A DNA stretch of 64,000 bases from Salinilacihabitans rarus (GTDB lineage Archaea; Halobacteriota; Halobacteria; Halobacteriales; Natrialbaceae): the NCBI RefSeq assembly GCF_024296665.1, contig NZ_CP100762.1:1302001-1366000 (forward strand), given 5' to 3'. Positions 61,348-64,000 of the stretch are shown one piece after another. The notes beneath the pieces are model-generated. The model was not told the origin of the DNA and searched no databases. It worked only from the letters and a program-made list of their open reading frames with translations. The position numbers and the translations under genes are program-made. Position 1 is the first letter of the stretch; each line of letters begins with the position of its first letter.

Positions 61348-62839
61348 CCGCCGGGAAGAACTCGCCGTGGAAGCCGAACGGAAGGTGGTGGGGCAGCGGC
61401 GCCCGCGCCCGCTCGGCGAACGTCTCGCCGTCGAGGACGAGCAGGAACGAGCGCTCGGCGTCGACGTCGAGGACCGTCGCGAGGACGACGCCGCGGTCCT
61501 CGCGCTCGCCCTCGGCGTCCGGCGCCGGCACGAACACCGGTTCCTCGGCGTAGTACCCCTCCTCGAACCACTCCTCGGCCTCGCCGGTCCCGAGGTCGAC
61601 CTTCACGAGGCCGTTGCCGCCCGCGCGGCCGGTTAGCTGGCCGTAGGCGTACCGCGCGGGTCGGCCCCACGCCGTCGGCGCGACGCGGGGGAGTTCCATC
61701 CCGCGGTAGAGCCGCCGGCGGCGGACGCTGTCGCCGTCGAGGGGGAGGTGGACGCGCGTGAGTTCGCCGTCGGCCGTCTGGAGTCCGCCGGGGCCGTCGA
61801 GCGACGACAGGAACAGGTTCTCGACGATCGTCGCGTCGTCGTAGGCCACGAGGTCGACGACGACGTCGCCGTCGGTCTCGAAGGCGTCGACGACGTGGAA
61901 GAAGAAGAGCGCGGTCGTCCGCCGCCGCGTCACGACGTCGCCCGACTCGCGGTCGACGACGAGCCAGCGGGTGCCCCGCTTGGGCCGCCACCGGTAGCGG
62001 TCGACGAAGCCGGCCCCGCCGGGCAGGAGGAACCGCAGCGGGTTCACGACGAACGGCGGTTCGACGAGGACGACGTACCGCCGGGTGAGCCCGAAGCTGT
62101 GGAGGTAGGCGGGTCTGTCGACCGCGATGGAGGCGATCTCGATCCGCTCGGGGCGGTCGTCGGGGACGCGGTAGATGCGGTACCGGCTGGGGCGGCCGAA
62201 CTCGGTCGCGTAGGCGACCGTCTCGCCGCGCTCGGGGTCGCGGCAGGGGTGGGCGGTGACGTGGTGGGCGGGGAGGTCGTCGGCGTACGCGAGGTCGCCC
62301 AGCGTCGCCAGCGTCTCGGGGTCGAACCGCACCCGCCGGGGCGTCTCCGTCAGCGCGACGTGCTCGCCGCCGATCCTCGCGACGTTCACGCTGGCGTTGT
62401 CCGTCGGCGTCCGCACGAGCGACCGGAGGCGCTCGCGGTAGCTCCCCGCGGTCGCGAACTGGCCGGTGAGCCGTCCCTCCTCGGTCGCCCGCCGGTAGGC
62501 GTCGGTCCGCAGGAACCGGTTCGAGTAGGTCACGTCGCCGCCGTCGAACCGGAACTTGTGCAGCATCGCCAGCCCGTCGAACCAGTGGGCGACGCGCTCG
62601 CCGTCGACCTCGAACTTCGCGGGGCCGTTGCGGACGAGCGCGCCCGAGAGCCACGCCGGCACTTCGCCCTCGACCGGCAGGTCGACGCCGTCGCGTTCGC
62701 GTTCGAGCGTTCGGAACCCCGGTTCGTAGCCCGTCACCTTCCGGTAGACGGCGGCGTCGGACAAAAAACGCTGGCTCGCGGCTCCCGGGCCGCGGTCGCC
62801 GTCGTTTTGTCCCTCCCGCGCGAACGGCCGGTGTGACAC
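61337..62839 (-). CDS. Carotenoid oxygenase family protein
   Basis: A 500-residue seven-bladed propeller enzyme. The four Fe-ligand His are expected in HHVTAHP, YLHSFGL, FHVVDAF and FGFHGEFFP near the C-terminus. The N-terminal WLSGALVRNGPAKFE and HWFDGLAMLHKF match the family. It cleaves a carotenoid or apocarotenoid double bond, possibly giving retinal. The N-terminus overlaps the divergent next gene by seven bases, so translation may really begin at TTG 62764. Confidence 0.85.
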   Translation of the reverse strand: MSHRPFAREGQNDGDRGPGAASQRFLSDAAVYRKVTGYEPGFRTLERERDGVDLPVEGEVPAWLSGALVRNGPAKFEVDGERVAHWFDGLAMLHKFRFDGGDVTYSNRFLRTDAYRRATEEGRLTGQFATAGSYRERLRSLVRTPTDNASVNVARIGGEHVALTETPRRVRFDPETLATLGDLAYADDLPAHHVTAHPCRDPERGETVAYATEFGRPSRYRIYRVPDDRPERIEIASIAVDRPAYLHSFGLTRRYVVLVEPPFVVNPLRFLLPGGAGFVDRYRWRPKRGTRWLVVDRESGDVVTRRRTTALFFFHVVDAFETDGDVVVDLVAYDDATIVENLFLSSLDGPGGLQTADGELTRVHLPLDGDSVRRRRLYRGMELPRVAPTAWGRPARYAYGQLTGRAGGNGLVKVDLGTGEAEEWFEEGYYAEEPVFVPAPDAEGEREDRGVVLATVLDVDAERSFLLVLDGETFAERARAPLPHHLPFGFHGEFFPAVTD

Positions 62840-64000
62840 GCGTCGAACTGCCCCTCGGGACGGGGACGGTCGCGGCCGCGTTCCCCGACTGCGAGGTGAC
62901 GGTCGCCGACCCGCCCGGCGGCGCCCCCGTCGACGTCCGCGCGGCCGCCGAACGCGCGCTCGCCGACCCTCACGGCCCGCCGCTGGCCGACCGGGTCGAC
63001 CCCGGCGACGAGGTCGCGGTCGTCGTCACCGACCGCACGCGGGCGGTCCCGGACGACGTCCTCCTCGACGTCCTCCTCGCGGAACTGGCCGACTGCGGCG
63101 TCCCCCGCGAGCGGGTGACGGTCGTGATCGGCCTCGGCCTCCACCGGCCGATGACCGACGCCGAGATCGAGTCGATGCTCGGCCCGCACGCCGATCTGGC
63201 GGTCAACCACGACCCGGAGGCGGTCGTCGAGGTGGGCGCGGTCGAGGGGAGCGAGACGCGCCGCGTCCCCGTCGAGATCGGACGCCCCGTCGCGGACGCC
63301 GACGTCGTCTGTTCGACCGGCGTCGTCGAGCCACACCAGTACGCGGGCTTCTCCGGCGGCGCGAAGACGGTCGCCATCGGCGCGGGGAGCGAGTCGCTGA
63401 TCGGCTACACCCACGGCCCGGCGATGCTCGCGCGCGAGGGGGTCCGCCTCGGCCGGATCGAGGGCAACCCCTTCCGCGAGGCGATCGACGCGGCCGGCGA
63501 CCTCGCCGGCGTCGAGTTCTGTCTGAACCTGACCCACGGCCCCGCGGGGGTCCTCGGCGTGAGCGCCGGCGACCACCGGGCGGTCGTCGCCGACCTCGCG
63601 GCCGTCGCCCGCGACGCGCTCTCGGTCCCGGTCCCCGCCGACCGCGCGTTCGACGTCGCCGTCTGCGGCGTCGGCGCGCCGAAGGACGCGACCCTCTATC
63701 AGGCGACGCGGGCGGCGACCTACGTCGCCCTCGGCGACCGGAACCCGCTGTGCGACGGCGGTCGACTCGTCGTCCCCGCGCGACTGGATGAGGGTGCGGG
63801 CGCGGGAACCGGCGAGCGCCGCTTCTACCGGCGCCTCCGGGAGGCGACGGACGCCGACGCGCTCTACGAGTCGATGCTGGACGGGTACGAACCCGGCGCC
63901 CAGCGGGCGTTCGTCGTCGCGCGCGTCCTCCGCGAGCACGACGTCTGGGTGACGAACAGTCGGGCCCCCGACGTCGTCGAGGAGTGCCTGCTGACCGCCG
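62833..64000 (+). CDS. LarA-like (DUF2088) racemase, partial
   Basis: The first 389 codons, running off the right edge. Start GTG at 62833. LPLGTGTVAAAFPD is the usual N-terminus, VVTDRTRAVPDDVLLDVLL and GLHRPMTDAEIESMLG are in the first domain, and QYAGFSGGAKTVAIGAGSE is the conserved central loop. LarA uses a nickel-pincer nucleotide to racemise lactate and other 2-hydroxy acids. Substrate here not known. The start overlaps that of the carotenoid oxygenase. Confidence 0.85.
   Translation, partial: MTRVELPLGTGTVAAAFPDCEVTVADPPGGAPVDVRAAAERALADPHGPPLADRVDPGDEVAVVVTDRTRAVPDDVLLDVLLAELADCGVPRERVTVVIGLGLHRPMTDAEIESMLGPHADLAVNHDPEAVVEVGAVEGSETRRVPVEIGRPVADADVVCSTGVVEPHQYAGFSGGAKTVAIGAGSESLIGYTHGPAMLAREGVRLGRIEGNPFREAIDAAGDLAGVEFCLNLTHGPAGVLGVSAGDHRAVVADLAAVARDALSVPVPADRAFDVAVCGVGAPKDATLYQATRAATYVALGDRNPLCDGGRLVVPARLDEGAGAGTGERRFYRRLREATDADALYESMLDGYEPGAQRAFVVARVLREHDVWVTNSRAPDVVEECLLTA

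Overview
The window reads as a chromosomal segment of a halophilic archaeon (class Halobacteria). The G+C content is high, predicted proteins are strongly acidic, promoters look leaderless with TATA-like boxes about 25 bp before the start codon, and the gene content is typical of that group: an AglB/STT3-type protein, an AglF-like nucleotidyltransferase, RadB, trpDFEG, a class II ribonucleotide reductase with an intein, eL37 next to LSm, a presenilin-like protease, Tat signal peptides and an intron-containing elongator tRNA-Met. The genus cannot be settled from the sequence alone.

Positions 1-19708 are a cell-surface glycan (N-glycosylation or exopolysaccharide) island. It holds the end of an ABC exporter, two nucleotide-sugar epimerases, a polyprenyl-phosphate sugar-phosphate transferase, four family-2 and four family-4 glycosyltransferases, two FkbM methyltransferases that flank a polysaccharide deacetylase in inverted orientation, an STT3-like membrane protein with a changed catalytic motif, and an AglF-like sugar nucleotidyltransferase. 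Together they can make nucleotide sugars, start a glycan on a lipid carrier, extend and decorate it, and perhaps export or transfer it.

Positions 19865-22330 hold a PAP2 phosphatase and the most unusual gene of the window: a secreted 532-residue protein with five Gln/Asn/Ala-rich repeats that resemble the curlin / beta-solenoid amyloid pattern. Positions 22420-32757 are mixed housekeeping and surface functions: a RuvC-like protein, RadB, a GH3 glycosidase, a four-CBS protein with a C-terminal domain resembling ribosome hibernation factors, a one-domain lycopene cyclase, a CAP protein, a YihY membrane protein, and a multicopper oxidase with a long glycine-rich insert.

Positions 33330-42723 hold tRNA-Val, the overlapping trpDFEG operon, and nrdJ, whose intein sits immediately before the predicted catalytic thiyl-radical cysteine. 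Positions 45101-48253 are a small accessory island at the 3' end of tRNA-Met. It has a 24-bp duplication of the tRNA end, lower G+C, a winged-helix gene interrupted by an amber codon, a Tat-exported chymotrypsin-like protease and a 5'-truncated lipoprotein remnant.

Positions 48502-64000 return to the core genome: GDPD phosphodiesterase, DUF420 protein, PurF, presenilin-like protease, eL37 and LSm, M42 peptidase, DUF2342-type zincin, small membrane proteins, a Dna2-like OB-Cas4-helicase, a carotenoid oxygenase and the first part of a LarA-like racemase.
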